A stretch of 10,337 nt of DNA, taken from contig CAZEOD010000066.1 of the NCBI GenBank assembly GCA_964513675.1, positions 1-10,337 of the forward strand, read 5' to 3'. The stretch's first letter is position 1. Each line of letters begins with the position of its first letter. A program made the translations under genes and the position numbers. This stretch comes from CALFVT01 sp964513675. Its GTDB lineage: Bacteria > Pseudomonadota > Alphaproteobacteria > Caulobacterales > Maricaulaceae. The notes under the pieces are model-generated. The model saw only the letters and a program-made list of their open reading frames with translations, did no database searches and was not told the origin of the DNA. Positions 1 through 4,971 of the stretch are shown piece after piece.

Positions 1-2
1 AA

Positions 3-128
3 GCCTCTGTGACCGGCGATACGGTTGGCGATCCTTACAAAGATACAGCTGGCCCTGCGGTGAACCCGATGATTAAAATTACCAATATCATCGCGCTGCT
101 TTTACTCGCTGTTCTTGCCGGGCATTAA
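3..128 (+). CDS. hppA: K(+)/H(+)-translocating membrane pyrophosphatase, C-terminal fragment
   Basis: Only the last 41 codons are inside the window; the gene begins upstream. The fragment contains GDTVGDPYKDTAGPAVN followed by MIKITNII and a hydrophobic tail ending in LAGH. The GDTVGDPxKDT segment is a hallmark of the final, strongly conserved part of membrane-integral pyrophosphatases. It supplies acidic and lysine residues near the Mg-pyrophosphate site, before the last transmembrane helix. Known family role: hydrolysis of cytoplasmic pyrophosphate coupled to pumping of protons (or sodium) across the inner membrane. The fragment cannot tell potassium-dependent from independent forms, nor the pumped ion, because the deciding residues lie upstream. 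A strong terminator follows 28 nt after the stop, so this is the end of its transcription unit. Confidence 0.93.
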   Translation, partial: ASVTGDTVGDPYKDTAGPAVNPMIKITNIIALLLLAVLAGH

Positions 129-155
129 GCCGCTGAATTGATAACTAATGAAATA

Positions 156-177
156 CCCCGCTGCGGCGGGGTTTTTT
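156..177 (+). terminator. Intrinsic terminator of hppA
   Basis: CCCCGC, loop TGCG, GCGGGG form a perfect 6-bp GC-only stem with a 4-nt loop, followed at once by six T. It lies 28 nt after the hppA stop codon. Confidence 0.9.
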
Positions 178-253
178 AATGGGCGCATGATGATATTAGT
201 GACGGGCGGCGGCCTTAAGTCTGATGTGCCTATCATCATTGCGGCGCGCTTTA

Positions 254-278
254 ATTCAGATCATTCATTCAGATCATT
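254..278. repeat. Two-copy 13-bp tandem repeat
   Basis: ATTCAGATCATT occurs at 254-265 and again at 267-278, separated by one C, giving a period of 13. The repeat sits immediately upstream of a perfect TATAAT, so the TTCAGA within each copy may serve as, or duplicate, a -35 element. Short and possibly fortuitous. Confidence 0.6.
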
Positions 279-295
279 AATTTTAGGCTTATAAT
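268..295 (+). promoter_or_regulatory. Candidate sigma-70 promoter for the gene at 365
   Basis: TTCAGA (268-273, 4 of 6 to TTGACA), 16-bp spacer, then a perfect TATAAT at 290-295. It is about 70 nt upstream of the start codon and downstream of the hppA terminator, the position expected for a separate promoter. Only the -10 box is strong. Confidence 0.45.
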
Positions 296-364
296 TTTGG
301 CCTTTTAATTTTGGGTCTAAATTCGGGGCTTGGCCAATGGGGCGGGGCGTATTAGGCTGCGTTT

Positions 365-820
365 ATGGATCCAATTATTACACGCCCCTCAGTCCCGATT
401 GACCCTGATGCGCGGCCCGCGCATGTCGGAAGTTTCCTTCTGTCATGGACCGCAGGTTTAGCGGGCGTGGCTGTGCTTATTGCGTCGGGCTATATGTTTT
501 ATGGGTTTGCGGAAAATGATACAGGCGCGGCGGTTTTGCTATCGGCTTTTATACTTTGTTTTGGGGCCGGAGCTTTGGCCTATGGGCCGCTCTTTATTAT
601 TGCGAAACTTATCGGGCGCGCGCGGCTTTATCCGCGCCGCTCACGGGCGTTATGGGTGCTGGCCTTGGCCCTGCCGTGGCTTGCAGCGGGCGCTGTTTTG
701 CTCACTTTTTCGAATAATATGCGTTATGTCGGCGGAGCGGCTGCGGGCTTAAGCCTGTTGTTTATTCTCTGGGCCCTGCGGCATTTTCGGCAAAATACAT
801 CATTATCGCGGCCAAAATAG
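365..820 (+). CDS. Hypothetical four-helix membrane protein (151 aa)
   Basis: I do not recognise a family. The protein has a short polar N-terminus (about 22 residues, proline-rich) and then about four hydrophobic segments near residues 24-46, 54-80, 94-114 and 120-139. An arginine-rich loop (GRARLYPRRSRA) lies between helices 2 and 3, and the C-terminus is basic and Ser/Thr-rich. By the positive-inside rule the loop and C-terminus should face the cytoplasm. No catalytic or metal-binding motif is visible. The ATG at 365 is favoured because an AGG at 354-356 sits 8 nt upstream. The gene stands alone: a terminator lies before it, its own TATAAT-type promoter is likely, and the next gene begins about 200 nt later. 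Codon use resembles the flanking chromosome, with many GCG and GGC codons. Confidence 0.75.
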   Translation: MDPIITRPSVPIDPDARPAHVGSFLLSWTAGLAGVAVLIASGYMFYGFAENDTGAAVLLSAFILCFGAGALAYGPLFIIAKLIGRARLYPRRSRALWVLALALPWLAAGAVLLTFSNNMRYVGGAAAGLSLLFILWALRHFRQNTSLSRPK

Positions 821-975
821 GCTTAAAGATGAACAAAACCTAACGAGAACCTTTCCATTTATTAAACAACGTCAATGTGAATTGTAATTTACCTTAATAG
901 TGCTTAGCTCAATATGGCGCGCAGGGACGGCGCGTGAAGTCTCGATGAGGGTGGCTGTCGGGCATATTTTAACGT

Positions 976-998
976 CTCTGGCGTGTCTAAAGCCAGAG
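976..998 (+). other. Leader hairpin upstream of lipoprotein gene
   Basis: CTCTGGC (976-982), a 9-nt loop, and GCCAGAG (992-998) form a perfect 7-bp stem ending 23 nt before the ATG at 1022. No T-run follows, so it is not a terminator. It may be a mRNA-stabilising or translation-modulating 5' UTR structure, or a protein-binding dyad. Confidence 0.5.
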
Positions 999-1021
999 CC
1001 ATATAGAAAGATGTGAGTGCT

Positions 1022-1777
1022 ATGTTTTTGAATAAATCGACCCCCCAAGCTTTAAATAAAACGTCTGCGGCTAAAATGTCTCTTGGGCTGAAGTCAGCCC
1101 TTATTGGCGCGTCGCTGATGATATTATCAGCCTGCGCAACAACCACTCCCTATCAAGAAGCGTCAAAGCCGGGCGGATTTGACGGCTATACGCAAACAAT
1201 TATTGAAAATGACCGCGCCCGTGTCAGCTTTGGCGGGAACTCCCTGACAGAGCGCGAAACGGTTGAGAATTACTTGCTCTACCGCGCGGCTGAACTGGCG
1301 GTAGAACGCGGCTTTGAACATTTTACGCTGATCGAGTCTGATACGGAAAGTGAAACCCGTATCCGCAGCACAGCCGGTGCGGGTTTCGCGGGCGGGCCTT
1401 ACGGCTTTAATGACCCGTTCTTTCGTTATAGCTATTTCAACCCGCGGTTTGGCTGGAGCCGATTTGGTCGGTTCTCCTCCTTCCGTACACGCGGTTTTGG
1501 CCGCAGAGGATTTGGCCGCCGCGGCTTTGGCGGATTTGGCCACGGCTTCGGCTTTGGCTTCGGCGGTGGATTTGGCGGGTTTAATGATTTTGACATCCGC
1601 GAAATTACAAAATATCGCGCGATTGCCGAAGTTAAATTTAGCAGCGGCGTAAAGCCCGATAGCGAGCGGAGCTTTAATGCCCGCGAGGTTTTAACTAATC
1701 TCGGCCCAACGATTATTTACCCTGAGGCGAGTTCCGATCAAGTCGTGACGCCAGAGGTAACAAGTAACGATATTTAA
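1022..1777 (+). CDS. CC0125/CC1285-type lipoprotein with Phe-Gly-rich insert
   Basis: A lipoprotein signal peptide is clear: a hydrophobic run ending in the lipobox LSAC, with the acylated Cys at residue 38 counted from the ATG at 1022. The mature protein begins CATTTPYQEASKPGGFDGY. It continues with a VSFGGNS segment, ENYLLYRAAELAVERGF and a C-terminal AEVKF...NAREVLTNLGPTI block. From memory this matches the Caulobacter CC0125/CC1285 lipoprotein family, whose function is unknown; an outer-membrane or periplasmic location is inferred. Residues about 157-187 are a Gly/Phe/Arg low-complexity insert. Start choice: GTG at 1013 is possible but GAAAG is only 2 nt upstream of it; ATG at 1022 fits better. 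ATG at 1076 would give a typical 19-residue signal peptide but lacks a ribosome site. A related gene follows at 1963. Confidence 0.85.
   Translation: MFLNKSTPQALNKTSAAKMSLGLKSALIGASLMILSACATTTPYQEASKPGGFDGYTQTIIENDRARVSFGGNSLTERETVENYLLYRAAELAVERGFEHFTLIESDTESETRIRSTAGAGFAGGPYGFNDPFFRYSYFNPRFGWSRFGRFSSFRTRGFGRRGFGRRGFGGFGHGFGFGFGGGFGGFNDFDIREITKYRAIAEVKFSSGVKPDSERSFNAREVLTNLGPTIIYPEASSDQVVTPEVTSNDI
1490..1582 (+). repeat. Phe-Gly/Arg low-complexity coding repeat
   Basis: About 31 codons built from GGC/GGT/GGA, TTT/TTC and CGC encode short units such as GFGRR and GFG repeated many times. The insert lies between the FRYSYF...GWSRFG block and the DFDIREITKYR block of the lipoprotein. At DNA level it is a run of imperfect GGCTTTGGC-like units, prone to slippage and therefore to length variation. 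Confidence 0.85.
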
Positions 1778-1806
1778 GGCCTCCCTTTAAGCGTTGAATT
1801 TTGAAG

Positions 1807-1833
1807 CCGCCCTTACTAGAGGGCGGTTTTTTT
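1807..1833 (+). terminator. Intrinsic terminator after first lipoprotein gene
   Basis: CCGCCC (1807-1812), an 8-nt loop, GGGCGG (1821-1826), then seven T. It begins 29 nt after the stop codon. Confidence 0.9.
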
Positions 1834-1841
1834 ATGGCAAA

Positions 1842-1870
1842 TTGTTTTTTGATCTTATTTATGTTACTAT
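1842..1870 (+). promoter_or_regulatory. Candidate promoter of the second lipoprotein gene
   Basis: TTGTTT (1842-1847), 17-bp spacer, TACTAT (1865-1870). The region is AT-rich and lies just after the upstream terminator, about 90 nt before the ATG at 1963. Both boxes are imperfect, so this is only a plausible site. Confidence 0.3.
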
Positions 1871-1962
1871 GACGACATGTTGGCAGCTTGGGGCGTTGTG
1901 AAAATGATCTAAGGTCTATGCGATGTATGAAGGAAAAAGATAAATATAGAGGGATTTGAAAG

Positions 1963-2658
1963 ATGATAGATTTAAATAGAAGACATAAATTGAACCGAAA
2001 ACTAATTTATGGCGGATTATTGTCTTTATTCGTCTCTGCCTGCGCGGTAACGCCAGGAAAAACCTTCCAGCCTTCCAATAAAACAGTTGCAAATATATAT
2101 TATCAAGCGGCGATAGATGAGAATTCGGGCCGCATCAGCTATGAAGGGAATTTATTTGATAGCCCTGAACAAGTTGAAAGTTATATTATTTATCGTGCGG
2201 CGCAAATGGCTCTACAAGGTGGATATGATAATTTTAAACTGATTATGCCTGACTTAAGCGAAGATGAAAAAGCAAGACATGCGGTCATTTCCCCGATTGA
2301 CCGTAAAAATAAAAAGGATGTTTATTTTCGATATAGCTTTTTTGAAAATGATAAAGGGTGGTCGAAAATTGGAATTAAGTCTGCGTTCATGAATATAGAC
2401 TTCAAAGGGCGAGATGCTCTATTAATTATTCCGTCAGGTGCGATTTCTAATTCAACTCAAATCACCAGTATTAATCATAGAAATGTAACGAAATCACGGG
2501 TTTTTGCTCAGGTTGATTTTGGTTATGACGCAGCCTTTACTGAGGGGCGCGATGTTTTTGACGCGCAAGATGTTTTGGCGCAAAAGCAAGGCGACTTTAG
2601 TTTTGTTAATTCAAACATAATCTTTCCGCAAAGCTCTGCCGCAAAAGATTCAATATAA
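1963..2658 (+). CDS. Diverged CC0125/CC1285-like lipoprotein paralogue
   Basis: The basic N-terminus (NRRHKLNRK) and a hydrophobic stretch end in the lipobox VSAC, with Cys27 as the predicted lipidated residue. Collinear similarity to the gene at 1022 is visible by eye. ISYEGNLFDSPEQVESYIIYRAAQMALQGGYDNFKLI parallels VSFGGNSLTERETVENYLLYRAAELAVERGFEHFTLI in two successive parts. FRYSFFENDKGWSKIG parallels FRYSYFNPRFGWSRFG, and the C-terminal AQVDF...VFDAQDVL parallels AEVKF...SFNAREVL. It lacks the Phe-Gly insert and has a charged segment (SEDEKAR...DRKNKKD) elsewhere. The gene is markedly AT-rich beside its GC-richer partner. An AGAGGG at 1948-1953 supports the ATG. Function unknown; probably an envelope lipoprotein arising from an old duplication, or acquired separately. 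Confidence 0.8.
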   Translation: MIDLNRRHKLNRKLIYGGLLSLFVSACAVTPGKTFQPSNKTVANIYYQAAIDENSGRISYEGNLFDSPEQVESYIIYRAAQMALQGGYDNFKLIMPDLSEDEKARHAVISPIDRKNKKDVYFRYSFFENDKGWSKIGIKSAFMNIDFKGRDALLIIPSGAISNSTQITSINHRNVTKSRVFAQVDFGYDAAFTEGRDVFDAQDVLAQKQGDFSFVNSNIIFPQSSAAKDSI

Positions 2659-2672
2659 ATAATTATATTATT

Positions 2673-2700
2673 GCCCGCCTCTTTTGAGGGCGGGCTTTTA
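2673..2700 (+). terminator. Intrinsic terminator after second lipoprotein gene
   Basis: GCCCGCC (2673-2679) pairs with GGCGGGC (2689-2695) across a short loop that can extend the stem by TC/GA with one bulged G. It is followed by TTTTAAATTT. It lies between convergent genes, but the minus-strand side has no good T-run, so it mainly serves the plus strand. Confidence 0.85.
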
Positions 2701-2717
2701 AATTTCAAATGCACTTA

Positions 2718-2918
2718 TCAAGCCGGTGGGGTGTCATTAAAAATATCTTCGATTTTTAAATCAAACAACCGTGCGATTTTAAAGGCGAGCGGTAGGGACG
2801 GATCATAGCGCCCCGTTTCTATGGCGTTGACGCTTTGGCGGGAAATATCCAGCTGCGCCCCGAGCGCGGCTTGTGACCAGCCGCGATCTGCACGCAGGGC
2901 TTTGAGGCTATTCTCCAT
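2718..2918 (-). CDS. Short XRE/Cro-CI family transcriptional regulator (66 aa)
   Basis: The whole protein is a single helix-turn-helix domain. LRADRGWSQAALGAQLDIS and RQSVNAIETGRYDPSLPLA match the XRE pattern (SQ..LA..L..SRQ.V...E.GRY.PSL.LA.KIA..F). They are followed by LFDLKIEDIF, typical of short 60-70 residue regulators often encoded beside small membrane proteins. It probably binds DNA as a dimer in the cytoplasm. It is the last gene of a three-gene operon, starting 2 nt after the preceding stop with no clear ribosome site, so translational coupling is likely. The 18-bp palindrome at the operon promoter is the obvious candidate operator, which would make this an autorepressor; the inducing signal is unknown. 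Confidence 0.88.
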   Translation of the reverse strand: MENSLKALRADRGWSQAALGAQLDISRQSVNAIETGRYDPSLPLAFKIARLFDLKIEDIFNDTPPA

Positions 2919-2920
2919 GA

Positions 2921-3328
2921 TTAAACGCAGCGCTTATATTTAAAGGCTGAGATTAATCCGTATAAAAGGAAGAACGCGGGAAAGACAAAAAAGATAGGAA
3001 GGCGCGGCATATCATCATTAAATAACTCAGCCAGCCCCCAGCCGCCGCTGAGCATAAGCATGATGAATAAAGCGCCCATCATAGCTTGGGTGAGGTCATG
3101 ACGAATCACTTCATCCGCTTCATTTAAATATCGCCATAAAGCGAGCACCATTAGCGCAATAAACAGGCCGGGAATAAGGGCAATGACAATGGCGAGCGGC
3201 GAGCCGTCGATGAATTTATCATGTATAAAGCTAACACCAAAGACGGCGGCGATATAGCCGAGCGCGCTGCCCATCATGGCGCGCAAATAGCGTTTTGTGG
3301 CCTGTGCGGGTTTTATTGAAGATGTCAT
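2921..3328 (-). CDS. Four-helix membrane protein of XRE-linked operon (135 aa)
   Basis: After a basic cytoplasmic N-terminus (KPAQATKRYLRAMMG) there are about four hydrophobic segments near residues 19-35, 43-65, 82-101 and 109-128, and a basic C-terminus (KYKRCV). A conserved-looking acidic motif, RYLNEADEVIRHDLTQAMM, lies between helices 2 and 3. The DE.....L..A pattern is familiar from small membrane proteins encoded next to short XRE regulators in Proteobacteria, but I cannot assign a function. Plausible but unproven roles are membrane-stress sensing or sequestration of the regulator. The start is 5 nt after the upstream stop, and GGGAT overlapping that stop may be the ribosome site. Confidence 0.82.
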   Translation of the reverse strand: MTSSIKPAQATKRYLRAMMGSALGYIAAVFGVSFIHDKFIDGSPLAIVIALIPGLFIALMVLALWRYLNEADEVIRHDLTQAMMGALFIMLMLSGGWGLAELFNDDMPRLPIFFVFPAFFLLYGLISAFKYKRCV

Positions 3329-3333
3329 GGCCG

Positions 3334-3504
3334 CTATCCCGCAAATGAAAAATAAAGACCGAACGCCGTGCCCGCCGCCGCGCCGATTAACCCCAGCGTC
3401 AGCCCGATGAGGCCGCCGCGTTTATGTTTTGCATCCAAGGCGCGTGTCTCGTCTTGTGATAAGACCGTCTCGCAGCGCGGGCAGATAGTGTTTTTAGGTA
3501 ACAT
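3334..3504 (-). CDS. Small CxxC membrane protein, first gene of XRE operon (56 aa)
   Basis: Starting at ATG 3504, the protein begins MLPKNTICPRCETVLSQDET. It has a single CPRC (residues 8-11), a charged linker (RALDAKHKRGG) and one glycine/alanine-rich transmembrane helix (about 31-53). The CxxC looks like half of a zinc ribbon, so metal binding may need a dimer. GAGAAG lies 6 nt upstream of this ATG. A longer reading frame to ATG 3552 exists, but that codon lies between the -35 and -10 boxes of the operon promoter and could not be in the transcript. The protein is probably membrane-anchored with its CxxC end in the cytoplasm. Function unknown; its neighbours suggest it belongs to the same regulated membrane unit. 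Confidence 0.72.
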   Translation of the reverse strand: MLPKNTICPRCETVLSQDETRALDAKHKRGGLIGLTLGLIGAAAGTAFGLYFSFAG

Positions 3505-3523
3505 GATCGTCTTCTCTTTGAGT

Positions 3524-3541
3524 TGTAAAGTTAACTTTACA
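3524..3541. promoter_or_regulatory. Perfect 18-bp palindromic operator
   Basis: TGTAAAGTTAACTTTACA is identical on both strands. It overlaps the -10 box and the expected transcription start of the minus-strand operon, 20 nt before the ATG at 3504. A third copy of the half-site (CTTTACA on the plus strand) lies at 3554-3560, 19 bp away, between the -35 and -10. Size and symmetry suit an XRE dimer, most simply the regulator at 2718-2918. Confidence 0.75.
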
Positions 3542-3566
3542 TAGACAAGCAAGCTTTACATGTCAA
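3538..3566 (-). promoter_or_regulatory. Promoter of the XRE/membrane-protein operon
   Basis: On the minus strand a perfect TTGACA (3566 down to 3561) is followed by exactly 17 bp and TATGTA (3543 down to 3538). The -10 is imperfect (3 of 6), but the -35 and spacing are ideal. Transcription would start near 3531, inside the 18-bp palindrome, about 25 nt before the start codon. Confidence 0.6.
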
Positions 3567-3591
3567 GCGGGCTTTCCATTTTTGATTTTAT

Positions 3592-3620
3592 TTGTCTGCT
3601 CAGCAGAAATTGCTTAGCAT
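3592..3620 (+). promoter_or_regulatory. Candidate promoter of the Kelch gene
   Basis: TTGTCT (3592-3597), 17-bp spacer, TAGCAT (3615-3620), each 4 of 6 to consensus. If used, translation must start downstream, at 3631 or 3655, not at the TTG at 3592. Confidence 0.3.
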
Positions 3621-3654
3621 AGTTTTAGGCATGAATTTATCGCAGGCGGCCCTT

Positions 3655-4791
3655 ATGACATCTTATAGCTCATCTTTATTTATGACGCGGCGAACGGCTT
3701 TAGTGGCGGCCGCCTCTGCGGGACTTGTGAGCTGTAACGGCGCGGCCTTGCAGCCAGAAATGCCAAAAACGCCGCCGCGTGATACGGGCTGGTCAATGGC
3801 GCCGTCTTTGCCCGAAGCGGTGCAAGAAATTTACCCCTGTTCACATAAGGGGCGGTTGCATGTGGCAGGCGGGTTTACCGCCCAGATGCAGGGACAGGCG
3901 CAGGAGCGGCGGATCAACGGGCCAACAGCGGCGCATTATTCATATAGCGCGGGGGAGGCCGCATGGCGCGAAGAGCTCGCGCTGCCCGCCGCGCGGCATC
4001 ATCCCCATATGATAAGCTTTCAAGGACGGCTCTTGGCCTTTGCTGGATTTGAAAGCTCGGCGGGCGACAATGCCTTTGCACAAGGGGCGTGGACCATTCA
4101 AAGCACAGGCTGGGTGATGCCCGATAACCCTGCTCAATCGGATAAAGGGGCGTCGGGGGAAGAGCAATGGCAGACTATGCCGGCTTTACCTGCGCCGGCA
4201 GCTGAAGCTGTGATTGGGATAACAGGCGATGGGGCTTTACATCTTGCCGGCGGGCGGACATGGGCCGTTGAGGGCCAAACCGGCGGATGGCGCGATCATA
4301 TCGACACAGATCATCATTTTGTCCTCACAGACCTGAGCGGGTCTTGGGCGCGCGCCGCACCTTGCCCGCATCGCCGCAATTCGGCGGCAGGCGCTGTGAT
4401 AAATGGGAATTTACACATCATTGGCGGGCGGCAGGTCGGCGGCGGGAATCTCGCCCATCACAGTGTTTATAACTATAAAGAGGATCGCTGGCATAGTCTT
4501 GCCCCGCTTCCGCAGGCGCAGGGCGGCCTTGCAGCGGCGAGCCTCGGCGGGATGCTTTATGTTTTTGGCGGTGAGTTTTTTGATAATGGCGGCGGCGTCT
4601 ATCCGCAAAGCTGGGTTTATGATCCGTCAAAAGATATCTGGCAGGCTTTGCCAGATATGCCGCATCCGCGTCACGGTCTTGGCGCGGTGAGCCTCGGCAG
4701 GTCGATTTATGTCATCGGCGGGGCGGAGCAAGCCAGCGGCATTGATACCAGTGCGCGCGTTGAGGTTTATACGCCCAAAGCTAAGGGGTAA
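3655..4791 (+). CDS. Kelch-repeat beta-propeller lipoprotein
   Basis: From ATG 3655 the protein has 378 residues. It carries a twin-arginine pair (MTRRTAL), a hydrophobic stretch and a lipobox LVSC with Cys27, suggesting Tat- or Sec-exported lipoprotein. Six Kelch-type blades follow. Each has a small-residue strand ending in a glycine pair or variant: VAGG (70-73), FAGF (128-131), LAGG (197-200), IIGG (255-258), VFGG (303-306) and VIGG (353-356). Conserved downstream residues include DPSKDIWQALPDMPHPR. The fold is a beta-propeller used for protein or sugar binding; galactose-oxidase-like catalysis cannot be claimed without its copper ligands. Start choice: an AGG 8 nt upstream favours 3655; the TTG at 3592 and ATGs at 3631 and 3682 are alternatives. 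It is divergent from the XRE operon. No terminator is seen before the TonB receptor, so read-through is possible. Confidence 0.85.
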   Translation: MTSYSSSLFMTRRTALVAAASAGLVSCNGAALQPEMPKTPPRDTGWSMAPSLPEAVQEIYPCSHKGRLHVAGGFTAQMQGQAQERRINGPTAAHYSYSAGEAAWREELALPAARHHPHMISFQGRLLAFAGFESSAGDNAFAQGAWTIQSTGWVMPDNPAQSDKGASGEEQWQTMPALPAPAAEAVIGITGDGALHLAGGRTWAVEGQTGGWRDHIDTDHHFVLTDLSGSWARAAPCPHRRNSAAGAVINGNLHIIGGRQVGGGNLAHHSVYNYKEDRWHSLAPLPQAQGGLAAASLGGMLYVFGGEFFDNGGGVYPQSWVYDPSKDIWQALPDMPHPRHGLGAVSLGRSIYVIGGAEQASGIDTSARVEVYTPKAKG

Positions 4792-4841
4792 TCGGAGCCT
4801 CCTGCTTGCGCGAACGACAAATAATCTGATAAAATCTGTTG

Positions 4842-4872
4842 TTGCGAATGATTTGCACTTGCGCCGCATAAT
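4842..4872 (+). promoter_or_regulatory. Fur-like site and promoter of the TonB receptor
   Basis: TGCGAATGATTTGCA (4843-4857) is a 15-bp imperfect palindrome around a central G with one mismatched pair, resembling alphaproteobacterial Fur-binding sequences. It overlaps a weak -35 (TTGCGA, 4842-4847), placed 19 bp before CATAAT (4867-4872, 5 of 6 to consensus). A related sequence, GAATGACTTGCA, occurs at 4903-4914 (11 of 12 identical to the core). Iron repression of the downstream receptor is inferred. Confidence 0.45.
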
Positions 4873-4971
4873 AGACTGGCCTATAGGCTGCCTTGTTATT
4901 AAGAATGACTTGCAAGAGCGGCATGTTTCTTCACGTCATTAAGCTTTTTAAGACGAGAGATAGGCCAATAT

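Noticed and set aside
1163..1652. Other-frame frames within the first lipoprotein gene
   Set aside because: They arise from GC-rich codons and the Phe-Gly repeat; the lipoprotein frame has a signal peptide and family blocks.
3505..3552. N-terminal extension of the small CxxC protein to ATG 3552
   Set aside because: That ATG lies between the -35 and -10 of the operon's promoter, and the extension is encoded by the palindromic operator. ATG 3504 has a proper ribosome site.
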